From Micropterix aruncella (lineage: Eukaryota; Arthropoda; Insecta; Lepidoptera; Micropterigidae), in contig OX155973.1 of assembly GCA_944548615.1 (NCBI GenBank), positions 6,597,326 to 6,661,325 on the forward strand: a stretch of 64,000 nt of DNA, read 5' to 3'. Of the stretch, positions 12,601 through 24,600 are shown in pieces (position 1 is the stretch's first letter; every line of letters begins with the position of its first letter). The position numbers were made by a program, and so were the translations under genes. The notes below the pieces were generated by a model. That model saw only the letters and a program-made list of their open reading frames with translations, ran no database searches and was not told the DNA's origin.

Positions 12601-15600
12601 TTGTGTTCGCGACCCACCTGGAATCGGCTCGCGACCCACCAGTGGGTCGCAACCCACATTTTGGGAACCGCTGGTCTAAAGAATGATCTGCAAAATAGAC
12701 CAGATATGTGGAATAAATTACCATTTGAAGTGATTAGTGCAGGCGTTGTCAATCAATTTAGAAACAGATTGTACGATTGTACCTACAAATTTGTTAATAT
12801 TGTTCATGACCTAGCTATACAAGATCTGATCTGGAAGTATCAGCAAAACTGCCCGTCCAGAATATGATAATAACTTCCATAGTTTGTTCCCATGAATAAA
12901 TCGTCCCATTAATTATATTAATAATAATTTACAACGAAAAAAGATTTATCTTTTCGCCGCTTAAAAAACATTGCTTAGGAAAATGTACGGTATTTTATCT
13001 CCCTTGGATTTGTCCAGAAATAATTTTTATTTTAATATATTTTTTATTATTTAATTTTAGGAACCGATTAATCCATTCATTAAAACATCGTGTCACGACG
13101 GAGCAAACAAAATTAAGAGAAATTTACAACGAGGAAGCTTGCAAGTATGTATCGATTATTCATTGCTATTAGATGATTGGCGAGTAGCATATACCACACT
13201 CTTCCTTACATTTCCTATATATGAGTCCTTATTCAGGGTGTGTTGCTCACCAAAATCTATTTTAATGCGTATAGTAATTATTTAACAACGTTAATGCGAA
13301 TAGTTAACCCCTCGAGTCGCGAGGTTAAAACTGCTCCATACCGTTTCAAATTACGAAATCGCGGGTGAAATCGATGGCCTTGAGGCTAGGCTAGGAAGGC
13401 TTGGACTCTGGCCTTAGGGCTAGTTTTCCCTAGGAATCAACCTTCTGGCGCTCCTGGACGGTCTGCGCACCGTGCGGATAAGCCAATCGATTGCGCACTC
13501 TGACTAACAGTCGGGCGAGTCTGGAAGCAGTACTGTTTCCTATTGAGCGGGGGTGGTTGCGGACCTTACGGCGACTGCTCTTGAAACGACCATCGGCTAC
13601 CCGATCCTGGGTGAACCGGGCAAAGGACGCTGTGGTCCGCGATAGATTTGGTATACACCGTTTCACTGCTTCGTAAGGGAGAGGACCGCATAAGCGACCT
13701 CGAACTCGTAACCAATCGAGAGACTGGAGTAATCTGGTCGCAATTGGAAGTAAGGGCGTGAGTGTAAGCCCGCTGGGTAACACTCCTTGCTATCTCGCGG
13801 TTAAGGCGTTGGCCTCTTACGGGTATGTAGCGGAGCTTGACGGTGGACTGTTTGTCCTAGTCTTCTGCGCTCTGGGATATAGAACGACTAATCGTTAAAA
13901 TTTCCTGAGGTGACGGGTTCGCCCGTTGTAGTTGACAACTCTAGTTGTTTCGTCCCAAAGTCTTCTACACTCACCTCACAGGAGATAGAATGATCAATAT
14001 CGTTAAAACTTCCTGAGGTCACCCATTCTGCTGTCGTAAATGAAAACACAGTAACATGAAAAAAAACGTTTTGAGAAAAACGCGGTCAAAGTTCAGTTCT
14101 TAAATATTTGTTTTCATGAACAAAGTAATCAATATAGATTATTTCTTTTAATCTTTAATGTTAAAAAATAGGTAGAACTTCAATTCTGCATAAAAGTATA
14201 TATTAAATTATAATTGTTTAATTAATTAAATTAGATATTGTGTTTTAAATTGGGAAAATAATTTGATAAATTTTATATTTTCAAGCTTTAACACCGTAAC
14301 TGAGTGGTTACTGTGTTATAGGTAAATAAAAAAAACATTTATTTTTTAAATAAATAAAAAACTGCAGGCACCTTAAACACAGTAATCGAGATACTGTGAT
14401 TAATTGGTGTATTAATAAATCAACTTTTAACAAAATTATACCTAAAACCACAGTATCTGAAGAAGCCGTGTTGTAACCAAACAAAAATATTTCTTAAATG
14501 CTTATAGGTATTAAAAAAGATCACAGTAAATAATAGGTTACTGTATTTTAACTTTAAAAATTATACATACTGTGTTTTTTATTAAAAATATTCAGATTTT
14601 TTAAAAAATACTGTGTTTCTATCTAAGGTATCTCGGTAACTATTCATCGAAAGACAAATCGAAAAATTTGCCTTATAGTACTCCAACTCGTGATTTTAAA
14701 GAACCAAACTTGTATAAACACAGTAAATGAAGTTACTGTGTTTTCATTTACGACGGCAGCGTTGTAGTTGAAACCTCCAATTGCTACCAGCGCTTTTTCA
14801 GGGAATTCACAGGCTTGGAGAGACGGAGTTGAACATCTTTCCGATTGGCAGGTTCCCCCTGGGCGCGATCCACCTGCCGTACCCCGAGAACACCCTCCGA
14901 ATGTGGAGAAGGACTATCGACCAGCAGGCGACGCCCAGCACCCTGCTGGACTTCGGCAGGCAGCTGCAGGAGAACGGCCGCATGCTACCATTCTACAAGG
15001 CCACGGTGCACGTCCGCGGGCACACGGCCATTATTTTCTGCATACAAGACTTTGCAGCGGCGATACGGAAAGCCAACTACATACTCCTCGATAAATCCTT
15101 CAAGAAAGTGCCTACTAGCCCGCCGACCACTTCGTTAATGTCAATGCATACGTTTTATGGGGACAACATAGAAGTAAGTACAATCTTTAACCGCTGGGGT
15201 ATCAAAAAGGCAGTTCTTCCAAATGCTGCGAATGACAGGGTGAGTTTTTATTAATCGGAATCCTTGAAAAGGGTGAATCAGTATGTGCAACAACTTTTGA
15301 TTTGAATGTTTCAGAAATTTATTTTTCTAAACAAAAGTATAATTGGTCGAGCACGCTGTGCCATCTAGCAGTAGCTAAAATATCGCTGATATTGTTTATT
15401 TGCAATATTTTACCTACCGATAGATGGCCCAGCGCTCTACGCTTTATAACGTAAGATTAGAGATCCTGTCGCGTTACACCAACACAAGAAACAAGAGCGC
15501 CACCACATTTATCCAAAACGCGGAAAAAGAAAAAAATACCATGTTAGGTTAGGTGATGACCAAAAAACTTGATTTTTCAAGTAAATCTTTTGTTTTTTTC

Positions 15601-18600
15601 TTGTTTTTATATGGCGAGAACACCAGAAGGGTCACTTTTTATTGGGCCGTGCAATACGGCTATTTCTATTATGACAGATCCACTGTCAAAGCTTTTAGCG
15701 ATTTTTATTGTTTTGGAGATATGTTTTGAGATTTTGAACCATGATTCCGAAACAACTCAAAAACTGAGTAAGACCAATATAAAGAACACGAGAAATACAA
15801 GCGAAACATGTTGCAATGCGTGCAACTTGTTTTTGAAACATAACATGCCACGCAAATTTGGATTTTTGTTACAGCTTCTCAAAATTTTACTCAAAAGGTA
15901 GTTTATTAAAATTTTTGCAATATAAAAAGAGATCTTTTGTGCCCGTTAAATAAAACTTCCCTGAATATTTGCATTTATATTATATAATACACATGACTAA
16001 TAACGATATTTATTAGGTAACATTTTCTGGCAAACGCCCAACTAGAAGCAGTCAATCAACAAAAAGATTTGGAATAACAATTACTGATGATCTCAAATGG
16101 GAGAAACACATAATTGCAATTGCTAAAAGAGCCAACTCTACTCTTTATCTAATAAGGAAGGCTTTCCAACATCTGTCAATAGAGGTTTTTATCAAGATCA
16201 TGGTTTTTATCAAAGCGTATGTGAGACCTATTCTTGAGTATGGCTGTTAGATCTGGAACCCTTACTCATGCAAAGATGTAGATATCCTGGAAAAGATTCA
16301 GCGAAGGGCAACCAAAATGCCAGTGGGTCTGAAGAATAGGAATTATGAAGATCGCTTGAAAATACTTGGAATTACTACACTCAAACAAAGAAGACAAATA
16401 GCGGATCTGATTGAGACATATAAAATTTTAACACATAATTACGATGTACCTGGACTGAAGAATATTTACAAATTCAACGTCAACACAAATCTTCGAGGTC
16501 ACAACAAAAAACTCAACCCTACAAAATTTAAATCTAATCCTCTTAAGAACGTTCTGCAAAGTAGACTGGTGGACATGTGGAATAAACTACCATTTGAAGT
16601 GATTAGTGCAATCTCTGTCAATCAAATTAAAAACAGACTCGATTTGTACCTAAAAACTTGTTAAGTAATATTGTTTATATTATATTGTTAATATTGTTTA
16701 GCTTTACAAGATCTAATCTGGAAGTATCAGCGTAGCTGCCTGTCTGGAATAAATAATAATAATAAGAGAGAATTCATTATAAAATGGCAATGTTAGTACA
16801 TATTTCACCTAAATTTCACCTGGTGCAGTGCCATTTTGCGCACCAAGGTTGGCTTCCGATAGGTTAAATCAAATCAATCTTTATTCATATTAATAATAAT
16901 AATAATAATAATATCAAAATGCTTTATTTGTTGAAACAAATAGCGAGCTTATTGCGTGGAAGTAATATCTTACAGCTAACCATATTGTAATAGGAAAACA
17001 CGTTTTGCGGTAAAAATAAGATAAAACTATTATTAAAATCACTTATAAAAGCAGCTCATATTGAATGTATCTACCAATAAAATCCAGTAGAAAATAAAAC
17101 ATGTTTAAAAAAAAAAAAAGTCATTAAAATAAAATAATAGGTTATTGACAATTTTCATGACATTTTCCTACGAATTTTTAATTAGGTAGTTAAGATATTT
17201 CTGTTACATTATGTATGATTTTGTTTATTTATATAAATATAACGAGTGGTATTACCCGGCGTTGCCCGTGTTATATCTTTTCTCAAATACCAATGTATAC
17301 CAATTTTCATGGCGATCGGTTGAGCAGTATAGAAGTTGGTGTGCTGCAGCGCCGTCTAGTTGAAAGTTGCAACAAAGCGGATATATATAAAAACCTTAAC
17401 CATGAAAAAATACATATATATGCCAACTTTCATGGTTATCGGTCAAACGGTTTCGGAGTCTATTAAACTCGGACAGACGGGCATACAGATATACCAACAT
17501 CCAATTTTATATTATATTATTTTTTAAAAAATTAAACTTTGCCTGTTTTTAAAATTTAAACTTTGAATGCCTATATCTCGCTTATTTATAGCGACCGACA
17601 CAATTTTCTTCCAGATTTAGCATTAACATGAAAAAAATTGGAGAGAGGTTCCTATACTGCAGTTATTCCACTTTTATAACTATGTGATAATACTTACATG
17701 TATATATTTTAATTAAAGAGTTTTGAACAATGAAGCACAAATAATTAAAAAGCAGGAATAATTTCACTGTATTACCTTCACAATATTTTGAATTTAGAAT
17801 AACGCTTGGCCGACTATGACGTTTGTAGGTTTAACATAGCAGCGCCATCTATGGATTACTCAATAGATAACGCCATCTGTTAAAATCGTTTGGAACTAAC
17901 AGATAATTGCGAATGTCAAATAATAGACATTGCAATAAAATAATATCGCGACTATAAATTAAGACGTAAGCTATCCTATCTTTCAAGTTGGATCAAACTG
18001 CACATTGTGTGCAAATTTGATTCAAATCGGTAAAGTAGTTTAGGAGTCCATCGCGGACAAACAACGTGACACGTAATTTATATATATTAAGATATTATAG
18101 ATTTATTAGGATAATTAAAATAAATTGTCTACCTTGGAACAGGCGTCAGCCTAGTTAGGTTAAGACTTTTGTATATTGAATCTACTCGTAATTTGAAATC
18201 AATAAATAATTTGTAATTTGTAATTAATCTATAATGATGCAGGCAAGGGGGAGGGTAGAGGATGAAAGAAATTATTGTACACAAATGCCTTGTTCGCCCG
18301 AAATCACATTGTGAAATTTTGTTTGGAATATCTCATATACAAGCTGCACTAATAATATTTAAATTCAGCTATATGTTTATTCATTTGATTGGCCTTCAGC
18401 ATTTATTTTTCAATGTGTACCTATATATGTTTAACCCTTGGAGTAAATGGGTATTTTCATGGATGCATCTGTCTCTTTTGCAGGATTTTCGGCGACATCG
18501 ACCTTAAAGTACTATAACTACGAAACTACTACACCAATCATAAAAAGAACAACTGCACAATGATTGCATTGAAATTTCGAATATATAATATTGAAATATC

Positions 18601-21600
18601 ATTTTGTAAAACAATTAGATAATTATGAAAAAATATGAGAACGTCAAAGAAGTGAAAAAAACGCGGAACCAGATCTGGTCGTATCATATTCAACGGATAA
18701 TTGTTTCAGAACCAGATTTGGTCGTATCATACTCAAGGGGTTAACTAGCTGTAAGTTTTCCTAAGAAATAAAAATAAAATAAATGTTTTAACCCGTTGAG
18801 TATGATACGACCAAATCTGGTTGTGAAACAATTATCGGTTGAGTATGATACGACCAGATCTGGTCGCGCGTTTTTTTCACTTCTTTGACGTTCTCATATT
18901 TATTCATAATTATCTAATTGTTTTACAAAATGATATTTCAATATTCTATATTCGAAATTTCAATGCAATCATTGTGCAGTTGTTCTTTTTATGATTGGTG
19001 TAGTAGTTTCGTAGTTATAGTACTTTAAGTTGATGTCACCGAAAATCCTGCAAAAGACACAGATGCATCCATGAAAATACCCATTTACTCCAAGGGTTAA
19101 TCAAATATTAATGCCGAGCCGCCCGATGCAATTGCAATGGTATGTTACTGGCTCCTTCCGCAAGCTAAAAGTGGGCACTCATCGATTTTATTTCTAAAAA
19201 TAATATTTAGATAATATCAGTCCTTGGGGGCTTTCAAGTATAAAGTAACGCAATTTGAAGGAAAGGGGGGGGGGGTCTTGTAAAATGTTGCGATGCATTA
19301 CAGGGGCGGGAGGGGGGTTCCAACAATGTGTTACGTAACATTGTTTCATTTTATTCAATAAAATATCCCAAGTTGGCAACCCTTTTCGTTTATGTTTTAT
19401 GGGGAGTCCCTCGATTGTATTGTACATCATTTTTATTTCTGTTCTCCCAAGTTGGCAACCCTTTTCGTATACGTCATTTTTATTTTGTTTTCGTTGTCAG
19501 TATTCGTTAGTCTTTTAAACACGTAATACGCAGAAGCACATTCGCGTCAGGATTCGCACCCCATGCGTGGAGGCGATCGGATGGGTGTTGACCCGTGAGT
19601 GTGACCGACCCTGAACACATGGGTCATCGTGGCCACCTCATCATGGGCCCGTAAGCTCCCGAATCTCCGACTAACAGTCGGGGGAGTCTGGAAACTGTAT
19701 TGTTTCCTATAGAGCGGGGGTGGTTGCATACCTTACGGCGACTGCTCTTGAAATGACCATTGGCCATCCGATCCTGGTTCAGAGGCGGGCAAAGGACGCC
19801 ATGGTCCGCGATAGATTCGGTATTCACCGTTTCACCGCTTCGTAAGGGAGAGGACCGCGCAAGCGACCTCGAACTCGGAACCAATCGAGAGACCGGAGAA
19901 ATCTGGTCACAACTGGAAGTAAGGGCGCGAGTGTCTCCAGCCGCCGGGAAGTAATTCCTGGTTTTCTCGCGGTAAGGAGTTGGTCTCTTACGGGTTGTGG
20001 CGTAGCTAGACGTCGGATTGTTATGTCCTAAGTCTTCTACGCTCACTGCAGTGTCGATAGAACGACGAATCGTTAAAACGTCCTGTGGTGACGGGTTCGC
20101 CCGTTGTAGTTGACATCTCAATATGCTGTAATCAGTGTTGTTAAAGTGAGTTACTAGAGACTTTCCGGTACTTTGCTGAACATAATTGTGACTTTTAGGT
20201 AAAAATGGTCGCTTGAGTGGTTTGTAACGTTTAGGGAGGGGTAGGGGGATTACAGAAAAATGTTAGGGCGCGTTGCATAGGGGGAGGGAGGGTAAAAAAT
20301 CCGAAAAAATTGCATTACGTAAAACTTACGCCCCCTTGGCTACTTGCCGGGAAAGTCTTAGGGTGACACATTTTTAAATTTTTTTTTTTACAGAAAGCTC
20401 ACATGGTGATGATGGCGTTATTAGATGGGGAAACGGAGGCCTTATATGCGCGAGTTTTGGATTGGCTGCGGAGTTCCATGCCTAATGCGACTCTTAGCAA
20501 TACTTGGCTGTGCGATTACGACAATTCGTTGCGGCAAGCTATACTAACGACTTTTCCGCAAGTCACAATTCGCGGATGCTTCTACCATTACTCTCAGGTA
20601 TATCTTCCTTGTATTCATTCATTTAGGTATCAGCCTCATTCGGTATCAGTCACATATTTTTTTAAAAAGTATTTCATTTGTTTTTCTTTATTATTTTTAC
20701 CAGAATCTGCTGAAGAAGGCAACAGAGTTAGGACTGACGCCTCTCTTACAAGACGGAATTACAGTGGCTGTGTATCGGTTTCTTCATTGTCTTGCTCTGC
20801 TACCGCCGGAGTTCATGGAAGTCGGCCTCAACACCATCAAAGATTTGATCTCCGAGCAGGGCTTGACTTCTATCTTTCAAGAGTTGATGGATTATTTCGA
20901 TGACGTCTGGATGCAAGAGGTAAACAATGATTATCATTGCAATTCCTATTTTCAATATAACACTTGCTTTCTATTTTCGAACGTATATTTATTTATTTAT
21001 TTATTTCCCAAAACATAATTAACCTTACAGATGATTCCAAATCGTTAATTATTTTTATATGCTATTCTAGATTATAACTATTATTCTACTATAGACTATT
21101 ATTATAATTCTACTGTTAATAATATTATTATTACTCTACTCCATTACTATTACTATCATTATTATTCTAATATATAGATTATTATTCTACACTATAGCAA
21201 ACGAGACGGAGAAATACATTCGAGCGTAATATTAAACGATTATACTTTCATACATATATCTAATGATTATCTAACCTTTCTTATTATACTAGTTACTACT
21301 TTTTAACAATTTTAATACTACCTATGTACTACATATTTATCTAATTACTTGATTGCCAAGAAATGCCATTACCGTACTTTAACGTGTTCACCGTCCAAAT
21401 ATCCAATTCTGGCTCAGTCGAACATAGTGCATTTAGGGTACGAAGCGTCCGCACCGTGAAGCAGTGTTGAACGATGTTAGTTCTAGGTTGCGGTAACGCG
21501 AACTATACGTGAGTCCTAGCACGGTTGTAATTGGCGGGTACAAGTTTATATATGTGTAAGCAGTTTATATATGTGGCAGATTGACAGCCAATATAGTTAG

Positions 21601-24600
21601 TTACATCCGAATAAAAAAGATTAAAAATATTAAAGCGTTTTAAAAACCAAAATATTTGTTGTTTGTTTATTACCGGGTATCACCAAAATAGTTATGAGTG
21701 TTCTAAATGAAAGTTATGAGTGTTCTATATGGTTCAATATTGAGAACCAGGCTGGAAATCTATTTTTCCATTTGGAATGGAATCCACATGAGAATATTTA
21801 TATTCTTACACTGGAGAATGTACAAAACCAGTTTCTCAGATTCTTGCACTCCAAGCAGTATGGGTACTATCCACTTTTATATCTGAGTATTTTTTTTACA
21901 TAGAGTGGTAGCGTACAATTGGCTTTGTTGAAGAAGAGAGATGCACACCCAAAAGTGGATAGCCGATTCATTCCGGCCTGAACTGATTTCCACTTGTCCG
22001 ATTACTTTGTTTACACGAGATCACATGTACTCTTGGTGGAGCCATTCTCTCGCATCAATGTAGAATAGATGACATTTCTTTCAAAGTCCTCTCGGCATTT
22101 AACTGCCCTACCTTTGGATTATTATTCAAAAAGTAGGTAAATCCTTGTTTTTTTTCATTAGATTTCTCAATTACAATATTGGTTTAACACGTTGAGGGCA
22201 TGTATTATAATTCTAGGTCGATTCCCTACGCTGAAACTTTGTATTTGCATTATAGGTACCGAACTATATTACACTTATTATGATTCTGTTTTGCAATATT
22301 TCTTTTTTTTTCTATTTATCTATTCAAAAACCAGAGTCCGTCACGTTGACGGCACCCGCAGAAAGAAGCAGAAGCGGTGGGGCGTATTTGAAAAGTAAAA
22401 GAGTCCGTCGTCTACGTGACGGCGGCAGCGCCAGTGAGGGGACCACTAGCGCCAACGACCTGACGGCGGACACAATCAACGCGTTAAAATATACCAGACA
22501 AAATATGTAGCAGTTAAATAAAAATAAAAAAATAAATAAAATACAAACGGAGCTGCCATGGAATTCACTGACTGAAGTCGGGCCCATCATATAGTATTAT
22601 TACACTTCTGGGGGGTGAGCAGTGGATTCCGGACTAACCACCGGCTGTGGTAGGTTTAGGACAGCTGTCTTGCCACATGTGAGCTCAAACCTTACCACCC
22701 ATTCACTCCCCCTTCGAAGCCCGAATTTCTATCATCCAGCCGAGTGTTGAATTTGAACCTTACATTTTTTCTTGGTTTAATTTCTAAATATCAAGTTCTT
22801 GTTTTGTTCTCGGAATTGTATGGTAATAAGTTTCTTGTTTCGAACAACGCATTGCAGTGTTTTACAATCTTTTTTAGGTGGCAATGCCCTTTTTGGAAAG
22901 ACCCTCTTAGGCTATCCCTAAGCACTTGTAAATAAAATGAATGAAAAATTAGTATGTATTAACCCTTCAGGCCTCGGCCCCTCAGCCGATTGACAAGTTG
23001 ATGTCCCAAAAAATTTTAGTAAAAATTAGTAAAAAAATTGAATTATGACACTGTCTCACCAAAACATTAATTACTGCCAAACCACTGTACCCATAATTAA
23101 AATAAAACATATTAACATAACAAACATAATAAAGTGAAACAAATTAAATTAAAATTAAATTAAAACGGGGCCGTCACTCTGAATCGTGTTGTGGCTGATA
23201 TCGGCCAATTGGGGCTCTAGAAGTTAAACTAGGTATTAACATGGTGAACCACTAGGTCGCTAAGCTCGGGAGTAATGTTTAAAATCTGGTTTTCACTTCT
23301 GAAGTTGTAACTGACTGTTTCCAATATGAAATCGGATACTATCGCGATTGTTTGACATTACAAATGGCTACGAAACAAAAGGATGAAGGGTGTTACGAAA
23401 CAAAAGGACCTGGGCATAACGATAGTGAGCGATCTAAAATGGGGTGAGCGCATTATATAGATTGTGAAAAAAGCAAACTCAATTATGTACCTCATCCGCA
23501 AGTAATTTAACTACATCTCACCAGCCTTATTTGTGTCACTATACAAAACCTACATCAGACCTATGCTAGAGTTTGGATTCCAGATATGGAATCCGTACTT
23601 TGTGAAAGATAGAATAAATAGAATAGAATAAGATGAGGATCTCTTACAGAGATCTGTAAGACAAGGGCGGTCCTAGCCTTACATTTTGGGGGGGGTCACA
23701 GTTATGGGCTTAAGGTTTGGGGGGGGGGGGGTCGCTGTTATGGGCCATGAGATTGGGTTAACGGTTTGTAAATAAAACAAAGTTCCCCTTTATTATACAA
23801 TAATTTATTTATGGAAGCAAGTGTATTTGCATAAGAAGCTTATTATAAGCCATATATTTAAGATTTGGGGGGGGTCATGACCCCCTTGACCCCCCCCCTG
23901 GGACCGCCCTTGCAGTGTAAGATGAGGATCTCTTAGAGAAAGTCCAGCGCCGAGCGATTAAGATACCAATGGGGTTCAAAAATGTGGAATATGCAGAACG
24001 ACTCCGCAGATTGCAACTGCCTACACTCAAGGATCGTCGGATCAGGGGTGACCTCATTGAGGCATATAAGATCCTCAACGGGTGCTACAATTGCTTACCC
24101 CGAATTGTCTTCTATCTTCAAGAGAAACTACAAGCATCATCTGCGAGGACACAAATTTATACTGGAGAAAACTCGATTCCACATTAATCCCAGGAAACAG
24201 TTTACCTGCTGAAGTTGTTGAAGCGAGTAGTGTCAACATATTAAAAAATAGATTAGACAGACACCTTAAGCAGAAATTGTAATTGTATTCAGTTTTATAT
24301 TCAGACATATTAGCAATTATGCTGCCTGTTTGTAAAAGTAATAATAATAATAATAAATAAGATAAAAAACGAATTTACCGCGTGAATTTTATAGCACCCG
24401 TTGTTTCGGCGACGTTGCAGCCGCCGATGTCTAGGGTAAACTGAAAGAGCTGTCAATCCGTTGTTTTGCGGGTAGGCCGCATACCGCTGCCGCCATTGCG
24501 TAAATTATAACGATGGTGGGGGGGTAGGCTCGGCGCGCGCGAATTTCGAATATCCGTCGTGCATACAACACTCACTGTATCCTGTCTTAACGCTGTCGCC

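Noticed and set aside
13430..13783. 117-codon minus ORF and similar ORFs at 19624-20121, 40785-41066 and 59125-59418
   Set aside because: These are open frames in the GC-rich retroposon R. They lie on different strands and frames among copies and share no conserved protein.
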